Assembly: GCA_026419785.1 (NCBI GenBank)
Contig: JAODTK010005846.1
Coordinates: 124,001 to 188,000 of the forward strand
Origin: Sclerodactyla briareus
Taxonomy: Eukaryota; Echinodermata; Holothuroidea; Dendrochirotida; Sclerodactylidae
DNA: 64,000 nt
Direction: 5' to 3'
Part shown: positions 8,811-20,749 of the stretch, in pieces
Layout of the letters: every line of letters begins with the position of its first letter
Numbering within the stretch: position 1 is the stretch's first letter
Notes under the pieces: generated by a model
What the model was told of the DNA's origin: nothing
The model's database searches: none
Seen by the model: the letters and a program-made list of their open reading frames with translations, nothing else
Position numbers and translations under genes: made by a program

Positions 8811-11800
8811 TATGTCCGAGGACAGTACCTGCACTACCAGTCCTAACCCGCCACTGTGGGTAACGTTTTGTTGTTTTTTAGCCCAAAATCCCAAATAGCC
8901 CTTGCATCCATTGGCAACCATTCAGTGGGGCTAGTTGTCTGAATTCCAATAAAACACAGGAGACCAACAACATCCATTTAGTGATACATCGAGGTTGTAT
9001 GAATACCTGTTCAAGCAAGAAGTGTATACAGGCCGCCTCTCCTCTCACAAGAACCAAATATTCGCTTGAGTGGGACACTGCCTTGCGGACCATGAACTTC
9101 ATCACGGTCGTCGAATATCTGCGATGTGATACGTTACTATCACAACAAACGGTACTCTCAGGTTCAAGTGATTCCCAGAGCCTGAAGGCAAACATTTGTA
9201 GTCTGTAATCAAACAGCGATCTGCAAAAATACTGTCCTGAAAATGAGACCGGTCTGGTCTTTTTAAGGATTTAGAGGTTCGAATTCAAGTTGTCTTCTAG
9301 AAGATTGACTGTTGATCCTGCTTCCACTGTTGAAACAGGACGGTTGGTTTGACATACTCTAGGTTCATGATTCTATTAGATAAATGCTGTCAAATGCTGT
9401 ATCTCTAGCATCAATCGTCGGCGAACCATACCCAAGTTATGGGTTAATTCGATTGGAACAATAAGATCGGTCCGCTTTCGCCCACGGTTTACAGATTCGA
9501 ATCCAGATATTCCATATACTACTGGAGCATTTGCTTATTGTTCCCACTTCCGTTAAGGTTAATCCTTCCACGTGCAGACTCCAAGAGCATGGCAGTCAAT
9601 TGTGAGCTCGTCCTTCCGCCCCGTTCTCAAACCCTGTTTCCTCTCATTCAACTTTCATTGACCTTTATCATCAACCATTATCACGTCCTATCAACTTCTG
9701 CTCACTTCTGATTTCTTTGCATTTTCATATTTCCTACGATGGCATATTCGTACTCTGTTAGTAACACAAAATGAAACGGTCTTTTTAATAACAAAAACTT
9801 CTTTTAGACTACCATTTGACTCTGACTTGACTACTAGGCCTTCGGCACCAATTGTTCATCTATGCTGATATAATAAAAAACAATGAGGTAAGGAATGGGG
9901 TCACGGGGTTGTGATAAATTTATGGGATCGTTATATGACTGAGGATACTTTTTAAATGTTCGCAATAATTCCATCCAGAAACTCCAACTCCGTTATTACA
10001 TATTAATTTAAACATTGTGTTACTTTTGAGTGGTTCATCTCGTGGGCCGACTGCTCTTTTCATCTGCAGGAATGATCCCCGTATTTCAATGCTCGTGTAG
10101 AACACCTTACATGCTCTCACCGGGGACGGCCGTAGGTGTCTTTTTCGTATGACAGTGTGGGCAATTCATGGAGAACTAAGAACGGTTTGTGAACGCTCAT
10201 CATAATGTTCCCCAACCGAGTGTGGTCTAGCATTCGCATCTTCCTTTTTTGAAATTTGATTGGTAGAAAATGGCCAGAGACATTCTGCGTTCGTCACAAG
10301 AGACGACTACATTAGACGAAAAGACGCAGTGACTATATTAGCTCACAGTTAGGTGATAGTTACCAGTTCACTAAAGACACAGTTATGACATACAGTTCGT
10401 AGACCGTAGAACCTTTCTACAGTGTCCTCACATTCGGTCGCCTGTCGTAGATGAAGTATAAAGGCATTAAATATCATTACAGAGGTGTTGCTTCGCATTG
10501 TGCGTATGCCTTTTATTGAGTCGTATCATTTATTCGGATTTGAGACATTGTAATAGGCTGGAGAAAAAACATGCTCCTCCGCAATGAAAAGCGACTGATG
10601 AGAGCGATTTTATTCACGTTGTACATTTACTGAGTGAGTGGCATGTCCAACCGCAATTCCTAGTTCATTCGCAGTTTATAGTAGGGGTATCATGAGCCGA
10701 AACAGTACCTTCAGAAAAACACCCTGAAAAAACATAGTAAAACCATGGGAGATGTTAAAATTTTGGGTTTGATTCTCTATAAATTATCCAGCCAAATAGG
10801 ATGAGAAGAAAAATTGCAACATCATTGCTACAGACTGATAATTAACCTAAAATAGTTGAGTCAGTGAAAATGTGTTTCTCCATAGGACATATTAATGCAC
10901 TCGAAAAAGTCCGTAAAATTCTACGAAGGAACCATTTTTATTATCTGTCAATTAATGGGGGTTGTTAACAAGACATAAAAGTTTACAAATGTAATTGGTT
11001 CTTCCATAATTTCTTAACTGTGTATTGCGTGGCCTTGAAAATCCGAAAAGTGTTCGACTCAAGATACCACTGTAACTAAGCATACACAAATGGCTTAAGC
11101 CTAAGCTGCAGGAAGTGGCAAGTTTTTCATTCCAAAGAGGCTGATATCTAACAAAGAATATACGGAAAAATATAAAAGAGTCATGTCTACATAAGTTCTG
11201 AAAGTTTTTTCCATGGGTGTGCATGTTTTACATTTCTTGAGCGGCAAATATTTGCAGACCCAGCCTAAGTGTTCGGCTCAATGGTACCCAGACACTCCAT
11301 GTCCAACCACGAGCATACGGTTGTCCCACGGTGTCCTCCGCTTGCCGAAAACAGAGACGACTGGAAGGGGAGGACTAGTACGTTTTACAACTTCAAGACA
11401 ATGTATAACACGTATTTGTTCACGTGTAGTTAAATGTTTCTCTATTCAGTCAAACATTACTCATGGTCATGTTTTATGCGGAGAACAAACGGCGTTCAGG
11501 CGCCTCACTAAAATATAGGGCGCTATCTCTCACTACTGGTACGGGTGTACTCAGACCACCGCGAACTTGACGAATCTTTGGCAAAAGTGTTACTGGTTGA
11601 TTGCATACTCGACGCATCGTGATATGAAATACTCATGCAAGCTTCATGTAAAATTAGATCATCCCCATATCCAGTGTCCTTTCTAGTATCAAATATCACA
11701 CATCGCGGTAGGCCCCTATAGTCCCTTAGCCCAGCATATTCTGAAATAGGCCTACATTACCATTTGAATTGAGTCAGCGTTGAATCGACTTAGTTGAAGT

Positions 11801-12390
11801 CTAGGCATGGGGTTCACTTGATTGCAATACAATTTGGAAGATATGCAAATTAAAATTAGACTTGAAAATTAGGCCTACATAAATCTGAGTGCCTAGTTCT
11901 CAATCCTTGGAATAAATTGTGTTGTTGTGCAAAATCGTTTTTTACAACGATCTGTTTGTTCTGATCAATAATTATGTGCTGTCAGGTGGTCAACTAGTTC
12001 GAATGCATATCAAAGCTGAATGGTTTACAAATGGTTTAGGTGTATAAATATTTCGACACGCGGGTCACCATCAGTTTCACCACTTCAGCATAGAAGCGCA
12101 ACGAAAAAGTTGACGATCCACATTTTCTTCACATTATCCTTTGGTATAACTCGTTCATTCAAAAATTGGAATTGAACCTATGGATGTTAACATCTGGCAA
12201 ACATTACCCTCGACCAATACCTCCACAACCGTTTCCCCTCCTGGAAGGTTAGTATATTTCAATTCTTTAATATTTATGGTGTTCTGTGGATTGTATAATA
12301 CATAGGCCATTCCATCTGCATAGTCCCGTGACAGCTTGGCTAACCTAAAAATCATGTCGGTGTCAAGGCAATAGATATGCCCAAGTACTC
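8811..12390. other. No confident gene
   Basis: Mostly AT-rich single-copy-looking sequence. Weak frames: - strand 10,121-10,239 (listed separately), and + strand 11,260-11,440, which follows TTTGCAG but has no clear domain. Words resembling TAGGCCTAC appear at 11,745 and 11,868. Confidence 0.4.
10121..10239 (-). CDS. Weak candidate coding exon
   Basis: A minus-strand ATG (10,239) opens 39 codons plus two bases (start MRMLDHTRLGNIMMSV, end SYEKDTYGRP), ending at CCCCG|GTGAGAG. The frame is open for about 20 further codons upstream. Composition is protein-like but no family is recognised, and only the donor gives splice support. Confidence 0.22.
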
Positions 12391-12395
12391 CCGCG

Positions 12396-12850
12396 GTCCT
12401 CAAAAGGCGACGAAAGGGAAAACTCGCTAAAGTTTCAACCTAAAAATACAATTTAACATATACACTAGCGAAGCTGATCTAATTATAATCTACCTCATTA
12501 CATTCCCTCACTTGTATCTACACCGTTATGGACATTACATACTGACCAATCGTACAAAGTTTTCATGTCCCCAGAGGCCCGAAGGGAAGACGCGATTACT
12601 TTCAACTGAAGAATACATTAAAAAATAAGCTGTCTAAATATAGCCTTACCTACATGTTAACATTCACCTCACTTGTATCTTCACCGTCCGTTATAGACAT
12701 AACATACTTACTACGGGTACCCAATTCATGTCTCAAGGCGACAAATAAAGGGAAAACTCGATAAAGTTTTAAACTTATACAATATAACAGATATACTGGT
12801 CGAAGCTGAATCAAACTATAACCCTACCTACATGTTTCTATCTTATGACA
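12396..12850. repeat. Tandem array, ~3 divergent units of ~160 bp
   Basis: A unit with AAGGCGACGAAAGGGAAAAC followed by a TTTCAACCT-like stretch, then CTACCT.CATTACATTC and CTTGTATCT.CACCGT, recurs starting near 12,400, 12,565 and 12,720 with about 75-85% identity by eye. Traces (CCCCGAAGGCCAGAA) may continue to 13,150. A minus frame at 12,155-12,403 (residues LSRDYADGMAYVLYNPQNT) adjoins it but has no clear splice support. Confidence 0.7.
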
Positions 12851-13259
12851 GAATCAATGCGTTCAATGCCTCATCATGCGAGCAACTATTAGTATGAACT
12901 TGAATAGCCATGTTTTCAGGTACAGATTGTCCTTTGACCCCCACCCTTATGGAAATAAATTTGATCGTGAAATACGTGTTTTACGTGACTCAATTTAACG
13001 GAACCAACAGAAAAAAGTATCAATGATATCTTGACTGATCACTTATCTTGACCACGCTGAGCCCTGTCGACTTAACATGTGTTACCAATTTCTAAGTTCT
13101 GATGATCTGCACCTGTTATATTTCAACTTTTCCTGGCCCCGAAGGCCAGAACAATGGGAATTATCTTCTCATTATAGGTAACATAAGAATCCATGCCAGT
13201 TGAGAGCTACTCTATCCATATGTGGTTTTGGCCACACCATCAATCTCTCATAAAAACCA

Positions 13260-13420
13260 TCTGAATGTTAACAAAAGTATCCATGGTTCACCCAGTACAA
13301 CAGGGGTCTTTGTGATTCCTAAACAACGCTACTTCAACCGGAGCAAGTATGAGTTGGAGAACTTCCAGAGGGATCGCGTTATCTCCGTTCACGCAGGATT
13401 TTATTCGGTTAGGTTAGGGT
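13260..13420 (+). pseudogene. Possible Ig-domain second half
   Basis: A + frame reads TTGVFVIPKQRYF, then YELENFQRDRVISVHAGFYS and VRLG, resembling the E-F strand region of an I-set domain (the motif before and including G-x-Y). There is no clear acceptor or first half nearby. A minor signal, kept because the confirmed Ig exons share its strand. Confidence 0.22.
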
Positions 13421-13904
13421 TATTTCATTTTTCCCCTCGATTGTACCAAAATGACCACCGGTGTACCAACAGGACACAATAGGACCTTGCGTTTTGTTCC
13501 AACAAACTTCCAACTTAACTGGACCAAGCATCTGGCTTCATGTCACAAAGCATCCTGATGTTGGGCTTGGATTACATTTTCTCTTATTTGAATCCCAACA
13601 ACAAGAAAGTTTCCACCAAAATTGAACTTGATCAAATCAATATTTATCCAAATTAACTCGTTATTTTATTATGCGGCTGTTTTTTGTGGAAGCTATGAGC
13701 GCTTCAGAGGAATCCTGGCGCCCTATTTGATTATGTTATACTTTTTTTAACGTAACAACGGATTCATCCAGGTGAGATCCAGTTATTATGTTAACAATGA
13801 AAATATGCCATCCTAGTTCTCACTTCCCTAGTTTGTACTAGCGACACTACCAAAATTTAAACTCCATCAGAACAAGCATTTGGTATTATCTTCGTGACAA
13901 TAGT

Positions 13905-15650
13905 TTGTTCAGACTTCTCCTCCCGTGACCTTGAATGACTTCTGACCTAACAAAACAAATTTATCATGTACTTTTCAGGGTCGATGGCGCACGTGTCGTG
14001 TTTTGTGTGGATGGAGACACTAATCTTTTATAACCTTATCCTGATCCTCACCCTACAAAAAGATATACCGTAACTGGGGTAATTTTGGCACCCGGGTAAA
14101 TTGGCCATTACGTGGTCATTTCCCTTTATACCGGCAGACTGCCCTCTATTAGTGAAACTTTTAATAATGTGTTTTTTGGGTGGTATTGAGAAATTATAAA
14201 CGGTAAAGCATTTTTCAAATATGAGTAATATAATAGATACTGTTTAATTTCTTTTTTTCAAACAATTGAAGTATAGGATATATGAGTCACTTTGCATATT
14301 TATTGTGCGCAAGCCCTCACTGCCTCCGGAGTATTTATTTTGGTTTAAAAAAACGTTTTTCTGTAAATCCCAGCCCCTGTAATGTATCGAAAAATCCAAG
14401 TTTTGCAAAATTAAATGTTATATTTTTTAAACATTTTTTACACGTTTCTTTTAATATACCTGCGAAGTTCTCCAAAATTAAAAATCTTTTTTTAAGTCCA
14501 AATCATACCCCTAAGTTTTCATAAGCCCCACAAATTATATCAATTTGTTGCTATAAATCCTAAGACTGCCATGGTAAATTTTGACTTAACAAAACTAGGT
14601 TATTCATGCCCTTGCATAAGTGGAAAAGTCTTCGGAGGGGGGGGGGGGGGGTTATAGGGTTTTTTGAAAACGACAGACAGAATACAGAATCGGAAAAGTG
14701 CAGGCGTGGACAGGTAATGTACCATGCTCCACCACTCCTACCATGGAAAATATGCATCAAATCAAGCTGATCCTTTTCTGTTATAAACTTAATTTTTTAA
14801 GTCAAGTGGGTGCATTTTGCTTTTTGGAGAATTGATTTTTGATGTAAAGGGAAGCTGGAAGTGAACAATTATGACAGACCGGGTAAGAAGGCTTTCCACT
14901 TATTCGAGTTATCCTGCTGGTCAAAGGCTCAATTTGCCCCAAAATATCATGTTGGTATACGAATGTCTTCGTTACCGAAACTTTGTCTCCCGCCCACACG
15001 TGAGCAACAATCAAAACTCAGTCTTATATCAACTTTCGGCTAATGAACTCATTTGAGGCTCCTCCCTCCAGAAAAACGGAATCATTTACTCCTACCGGCG
15101 CTTGAAGTATGCAACGAAACAATAACGGAGATCTCTCCTTGGAGAACAGGGGTGCATTGTGAAATAACACTTACCAGCATTATTCCAGTGGTGTATGCTA
15201 ACACGCCGGCTTCACACGCTACAAAGGCACTGAGTTAAACGAATAAGATAAAAGGATCTCGAAACTAGTTTACGCACACGGCGCACACGGCTGCAGTTGT
15301 TAACAACAAGACTTAGAAATGCTGCTATTCGTTACACTAGAGAATGGCATAAGCCGCATAGAATCATCATACACATAGGCGCACCGCGGAGGAAGAGAGA
15401 AGGAAGAGGGGTGGGGGTGTCACTATTACTCATAAGTAAGAATTGAATAGACAATTCGGTCGGTCGGAAAACGAAAGAAATATTGGCGAATTTACCAGGA
15501 CAAGCAGGTTTATGAACCACTAGTCTCGCTCTTTCTCGCGATTATTGGTTGTTTTATTTTTCATTACCTTGGTATTTTTCAAGCGACCTATCTGAAAGTC
15601 GAAGGAGTTAGTCAGATAATATAGCGACTAAGGGGCGGCAGCAATCTGTG
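13905..15650. other. Repeat fragments, poly-G, no gene
   Basis: A fragment at 13,920-13,980 (GTGACCTTGAATGACTTCTGACC, then ATCATGTACT) matches the TGACCT-type family at 39.7 and 49.3 kb. From 14,072 comes GTAACTGGGGTAATTTTGGCACC, which looks like part of another interspersed repeat. Poly-G (16) lies at 14,636-14,651. On the minus strand an exon-like 44-mer at 15,175-15,218 (TTTGTAG acceptor, CTG|GTAAGT donor, residues CEAGVLAYTTGIML) is unsupported by neighbours. Confidence 0.35.
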
Positions 15651-15660
15651 AAAATATTGG

Positions 15661-16770
15661 TTGGGGGGGGGCTATGAGGACTATCTAAGCAGACGGCTTA
15701 CCAAACACGGTTGGCGCGTAGCGGTACGGGGGAATTTTTCGTGTTATATTCCCGGCTTTATGGCAGTGAGTCAACATCCCGAAATGGCAATCATTTTCCC
15801 TGAATGCTATTTCAAGCAAAGCCTTGAAGGCGGTCTATTTTTAATAATTACAAAACGCCCCCATACATCAGTTGACGCATTCGTAAAGAAAAGTTCCGTC
15901 CAACAACCCCAGATGGTAGAGCGGCACATCCCACCGGGTCTTATGCATTTACATGCAACATCAACTGAAAGTGACAATAATTTCCGAGTACTGATCGATA
16001 TTTTTCCTTTCAATCTGCAGCGTGGTCTCATTTCTTCATATCCCTAATTCCTTTGGAGGTCTAACCGCTGCTCATGCCTTTGGTTTTAGAGAGTTTTTTT
16101 TTTTTAGGAAAAGGTTTTTTTTTTGCCCGCCCTTGAAATTTGCTTGAACATCCTGTCGTGGTGAATGTGAAAATTGAGAAGAATCGAGCCAGTCAGCAAA
16201 CAAATTTTCTCATATTTTCAGATTTGTTCCATATGAAAATTTCTGTCCAAATTGTTTTGGTTCCCCGTCTCCGCGCCTTAAATGGTGCCTAACGGTCAAT
16301 CACATAAATTTCCATACCTGATGTGCCACGATCCTCTGCGCTGTGTTATGTTTTTCGTACATATAGCTTTTAAATTTACCTTTTATCAAGAAGCGCAACG
16401 TCAGGTTGTCAAAGCCCGTCTGTTATAAACAAACATGATTAGAGGTAGAATAAACTCTAGCCATCGGTCTGTGCAGTGTTAGGAAAATGGCCAATATGGG
16501 GTTCACGCATTGGTGTGAAACAATGAATCTTGTCCCGACAACCAATTTTGTCCTTCGGCCTTCCCATATGTTCACCGCACTCGTAGAGGACATATGGTGG
16601 AGAAAAAACATATTTGCCAGTCTGACGAAGTTTTGGTACATGGGCATCCTGTATTAATACAGTAAAACCGAGTAGACAGAATGCTGTACGCGCTGGGTTT
16701 TTTTCTTTGTTCGGATTTTCTTTTGGGCCTTAGAAACAAAGCTTTGGGCACTCTGATTAGAAATATGTTT
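15661..16770. other. No supported gene
   Basis: A 128-codon + frame (15,661-16,047) begins in poly-G and has no recognisable domain or splice support. T-rich runs lie near 16,095-16,130. Nothing further is seen. Confidence 0.35.
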
Positions 16771-16779
16771 CGGCCCTTC

Positions 16780-16940
16780 GTGTTATGGCCATACTGTACT
16801 TTTGATCGTAGGATTTTTTCCACTAGTCCGCGAAATATTGGGGGAATTTGATATCACATCACATGTCCGCCCACCAAAATATTGGATTGACATGCTCCTC
16901 CTCGTTACCCCCAACCCCGCTCGCCGCCCATGAGCGACTC
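16780..16940 (+). repeat. GC-rich interspersed repeat, copy A
   Basis: GTTATGGCCATACTGTACTT, then GGATTTTTTCCACTAGTCCG and AAATATTGGGGGA, aligns along ~160 bp with the copy at 19,430-19,600 in the same orientation. It carries no ORF, and both copies end in C-runs. Confidence 0.6.
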
Positions 16941-17159
16941 TACAAGCATAAAGAAGTGGATAGTGTGTTTAAACCGCTACAGAGTGCTTCAATAAATGGC
17001 GCTGGTATTGACAATTTTTAAGATTAAAGGAATTGATTTTGGTGTAGTCTACAAAACGAATACTGAGTTTTGGTGGGATGTGAATAAAATTGCCCAAATG
17101 ATGCGAATCAGAGACAATTACTACTTGACTTCCCATTGACCCGCATTCTCTAATTTTAC

Positions 17160-17812
17160 ATATCTTTAGGACAACAGTGACCGAACTTCGTAGTTTCGTG
17201 AATCCAACAAATTAAAAAAATTGCATAAGTAAAAAGTAGCCCCATTGAATAACGTTCAGTGACCTCTAATCTATGTTTGAAAATCGGGACTGAAAGTGAC
17301 ACAACACCCACCAAGTTTCATGGAAATCCGACAAACTCTAAAATTTCGCGGATTTGCAGGTAGACTGTTGAATGAACTTCTAGTGACCCTAAAAAAATTG
17401 GACTGAAGGTAACCATAATCACCAAGTTTCGTGAAAATCCGACAAACGTTTACATCTCGCATAAATTATGCAAATTAGACTACTTAAGTAGCCATATTTT
17501 TTACTCGAGTCAATTCTATGTGCCGAACTTCATCCTAGTTACGCAACCTACGGGTTGTCCGTAGTCTTGCCAACGAGCTCGAACAATAAATACATACATA
17601 GGCTAATTAACCCGACCTACTTAATTTAGAGACCTTCGTGTCATCTAAATCTAATCACTATCGTATTCACCCAACCCCGATCCACTACTTGCAAAATTTC
17701 ATCAAAATCGGTCCGACCGTTCCGGAAAATCCTGCTGACAACAATGTGACACACATGGATACATACATACATACATACATCATACATACATACATACATA
17801 CATACATACATA
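17160..17812 (+). repeat. Dispersed repeat with CATA tail, copy 1
   Basis: The stretch contains duplicated 'CACCAAGTTT(C/A)(G/A)TG.AAATCCGACAAAC' units (near 17,308 and 17,421), then TCGCATAAATTATGCAAATTAGAC, GCTAATTAACC, and TCAAAATCGGTC.GA.CGTTC.GA. It finishes in (CATA)n at 17,757-17,812. The same ordered words recur at 59,200-59,570 in the same orientation. The microsatellite at a fixed end suggests a retroposed or 3'-tailed family. No ORF is seen. Confidence 0.7.
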
Positions 17813-18049
17813 CACAACGCATAACCAAAGTCCTTTCGACTTTAGCTTCAGGCAAGACAAAAATAGGAACTAAGTTTATCCCCAGAAACTTGATAATTCG
17901 TGAGGGGAAGAACGGGCACCGGGATGTGAACGTTCTCCTTGGTTAGGACTAGGAAGCGGCGCGTCTATAGCCTGTTCGTGGTTACAGTTTTCGTCGTCGT
18001 CTTGCCACTCTATTCCGCCGTTGTCGACACTCTTGCGCATTACCACTTG

Positions 18050-18842
18050 TGAATTGCTCTCACATATTTCTGCACTTGTAATTTTGCTGCTAGCGCGTTC
18101 TATCCGCGATGCGATCTTGTCTAATTTTTTTTGAGGTATTGGTTAACTCTGCTGCACCAGTTATTATTGGTCTCCCTCTTGGTCTCCTGGTAGGACGACG
18201 GGCCTCTTCTAAAGTTTGTCTGGCCGGTGTTTCGGCTGGTAGCCTCATCAGATGACCCACCATCGTAATCTTTCTAGTTGTGTGCTCTCACTCAATCCAT
18301 GGTTTCACTTGTGTGGGCGGTCATCGTGTGCTTAGGTGTATGGGCCCAACTGATCCTCATCATTCTCCTTAATAGATTACCGTACTTTAGAAGACATCGA
18401 TAGCGTTTCCCATGGTTTTCGTTATCTTCGCTTTGTCTAGAAAACACTGAGTTTATAAGCCTCGAATAGTCGGATCCTGGTCTTCAATCAATGTTCGCAC
18501 TAGTGAGAATCGAGCGATATGGCGGTAAGATGTCATACTATTTTCTTTTCTTTCCGACGCTTATGTCTTCCTTCGTGACGATTAGGCTTCCAACATTTTT
18601 GCACTTGATTATTCCAGTCTTCGCTCCCTCCTCTTGCTATAGTGTATTCTTCAGTTTTTAAGTGGCCTTTCCAGGCCTCTGTTTTGCAGTTTCAAAGGGA
18701 CTTGGTCTTTGATTACATCGGTTGTATATTTTGCTGTTGTGATCCAACCTATGTCATCCGCGTACTGCTGGTCGATCAGAAGCGACTGTGAAACATGAAT
18801 GAGGTTGTTCAGGTATCGTTTCAAAGAATCAATTAGGAACAT
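18050..18842 (-). mobile_element. Non-LTR retrotransposon fragment (RT C-terminal half)
   Basis: The minus strand encodes DQQYADDIGWITT (RT catalytic YADD, 18,741-18,764), then after a frameshift TEEYTIARGGSEDWNNQ. Further down come KITMVGHLMRLPAETPARQT and RRPTRRPRGRP, the conserved 'GHLMRMP' C-terminal region of endonuclease-RT polyproteins. Several frameshifts and stops mean it is dead. The endonuclease and the fingers of the RT are absent, and the end at 18,842 is a truncation. It would act in the nucleus by target-primed reverse transcription; here it is a fossil. Confidence 0.85.
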
Positions 18843-19017
18843 GACAGTCGAGGTGACGTACAGTGTGCGGAACTATCTTCGAACTTTTCAATAGTGGGTG
18901 ACAGTTTTAAAAATAAGCTGGACGAAATCGCTATGGGGGAATCTCGTCTATTCCCCCGACCTGTTCAGTGGTTAGCATGCACATTTACACCTACGGACAG
19001 GGTTATTGCTCTCCCCA

Positions 19018-19110
19018 GGGGCTGCGCCAGGGTTTTACATCGGGGGGGGGGGGGGGGGGGGGGCAAATTTGGCATGGGTGTCTGACATATGGGGGAGGGG
19101 TTCTGTGTGC
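19018..19110. repeat. Poly-G tract in a GC-rich repeat
   Basis: A 22-G run (19,042-19,063) is preceded by GGGGCTGCGCCAGGG, an interspersed GC-rich motif. The run can form G-quadruplex and is prone to length error. Confidence 0.85.
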
Positions 19111-19429
19111 GATTTTTGGAGTCAATTATACTGCCTTGACTTGCTTTGGATGCAAAATGGTGCCACATTTAATACACTTTGTAAGTGTATCTACGTCAAC
19201 GAGTTTTGACAAAAATCCATAATTTTCTGGAAAAACAATTAAATGCATGACAATTTTTCCAGGCAGGTCATATTTCATCCGATACACACCTGTGACACCA
19301 AATCCCCCGATGAAATTCCTACGTTCCACCAGGGCCGGCGCATCTATGGTTAAATATTGGGGGGCATATGAAAGTCATACTCATCTAAGCGGCTTTCCTT
19401 AACATAAAACATTTAAGCAATCTATCAGA

Positions 19430-19600
19430 AATGAGCTGGACTTTTTTGTTATGGCCGTGCTGTATTGATTATAGGATTTTTTTTTCACCAGTCCGCAAAA
19501 TATTGGGGGACTTTGATGTTTCGTCCCCCACCAGAAGTATTGGGGGATATGTCCCCCCCGTTCCGCCCCCGTCCACCGTGATCGCCCCCCCATGCTACGT
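19430..19600 (+). repeat. GC-rich interspersed repeat, copy B
   Basis: GTTATGGCCGTGCTGTATTG, then GGATTTTTTTTTCACCAGTCCG and AAATATTGGGGGACTTTGATG, is the better-preserved partner of 16,780-16,940. A C-rich tail (GTCCCCCCCGTTCCGCCCCC) follows. Just downstream, 19,885-20,035 holds a second C/G-run repeat (AGGGGGGGCAGCCGCCC, then a 16-C run at 19,984-19,999). Confidence 0.65.
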
Positions 19601-20437
19601 TCTGTACATAGTCCGGCTTACTTTTCAAGAAAATGCCTGTAATTGTATTCTAAGATGGTGGTAAATACAAAAAGGTACAAAAAATAATAAAACTGCTGGC
19701 GGAAGTTTCAAGTTAACTTGAAGTCCTCTCACCTAATATCACAAACGGTGGCTCATAATGACCACAGTAAATATACGCTACATTTGCGAACGCTATATTA
19801 CAGTATTACAGCAACCGTTGTGTCTCGATTTGAGTCTCGATGAGAACGAATAGAAACTAACCTAAGTTGGATAACGTATTTTGACACTCCCCCCACCCCC
19901 GACGAAAATGGTGCCTTACACTCATTTGTCGTTTTTTTATTTTTTCGACCCTAAACCCATAGGGGGGGCAGCCGCCCTCACCTGCCCCCCCCCCCCCCTG
20001 TGGCCCGCCCCTGTGCTCTCCTCGTGACGCCCTCTACTAGTCAGCTTATGCAGCACGCTATTCTGGAAATTCTTGGGTTCGAAAGATAGGCGCCGAAAAA
20101 AAGGTTAGAGAATAGAATGGGAAACTGTTTGTCACAGTAATAATTATTTCCTACCTGAGCGGCCGGTGACACACAATCTGTGACACACCAAGCCATGCTG
20201 TCGTCAAATCCACATTTGAGGATTACGTCCTATTTGAAGAAGAGGGTTCGTAAGTCACTCTATAGGTGAAATACACGTTTTTCGTTATTTTCAGCATTAA
20301 TATCTAAGAAAAAAAGAGAGAAGATAATCTTTCACACTGTCTGTAATATACAACACCTATTTACGTAACGAAAGCAAAGCACAAACTATAGTTTGACATG
20401 ACATACTATATAACTAATCAATTATCGTTTCAAATAG

Positions 20438-20743
20438 GCCTTCCGATGTTCTTAGACCGACCCCCAAACGAGCCAGTGTTCCTGACAATCGGCCAGCGAT
20501 TTCTTTTCACTTCGAGGGTTGCAGGATCCAAACCAATCAAGATCACATTCTTCAAAAAGCGTTTTCGCACCCATCGTGGGGGCGAAAGAACTATCCGTTG
20601 TAAGCATGCAGGAGGGATACCTTGGATCACGGTTTCCATCGATCTTGTTCGAGAGGACATGGTTGATACATACGAGTTCTTGTGGAAGCAACCAACCGCT
20701 TCGGGACTGCAAGACTTGATGGGATCTCTCTTTGCGTGCTGGT
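20438..20743 (+). CDS. I-set Ig domain exon (phase 1-1)
   Basis: This is the best coding exon in the window. An acceptor (TTATCGTTTCAAATAG) opens a frame in phase 1 and a GTGAGT donor at 20,744 closes it in phase 1; 306 bp is 102 codons exactly. The protein starts LPMFLDRPPNEPVFLTIGQR (A-A' strands), then FLFTSRVAGSKPIKITFF (B-C strands; the usual Trp is replaced by Phe) and RGGERTIRCKHAG. The E-F region is ITVSIDLVREDMVDTYEFLW, the pattern I-x-x-V-x-x-x-D-x-x-x-Y, followed by QPTASG where N-x-x-G is usual. The B-strand and F-strand cysteines are missing, as in many cytosolic titin/twitchin/obscurin Ig domains. The symmetric phase is typical of shuffled Ig exons. The residues after TASG (GLQDLMGSLFACW) are atypical, so the true donor may be earlier; a GTAAGC at 20,600 is another option. 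The parent protein is unknown. Confidence 0.65.
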
Positions 20744-20749
20744 GTGAGT

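Noticed and set aside
14072..15015. DNA transposon with TIRs (GGGGTAATTTTGGCAC / AATTTGCCCCAAAAT)
   Set aside because: The two stretches are only loosely complementary and no target duplication was found.
15661..16047. 128-codon + strand ORF
   Set aside because: Starts in poly-G, no domain, no splice support, and composition similar to flanks.
19735..19794. Minus-strand phase 1-1 exon (residues NVAYIYCGHYEPPFVIL)
   Set aside because: Sites are acceptable, but the 60-nt peptide shows no domain and the acceptor lacks a pyrimidine tract.
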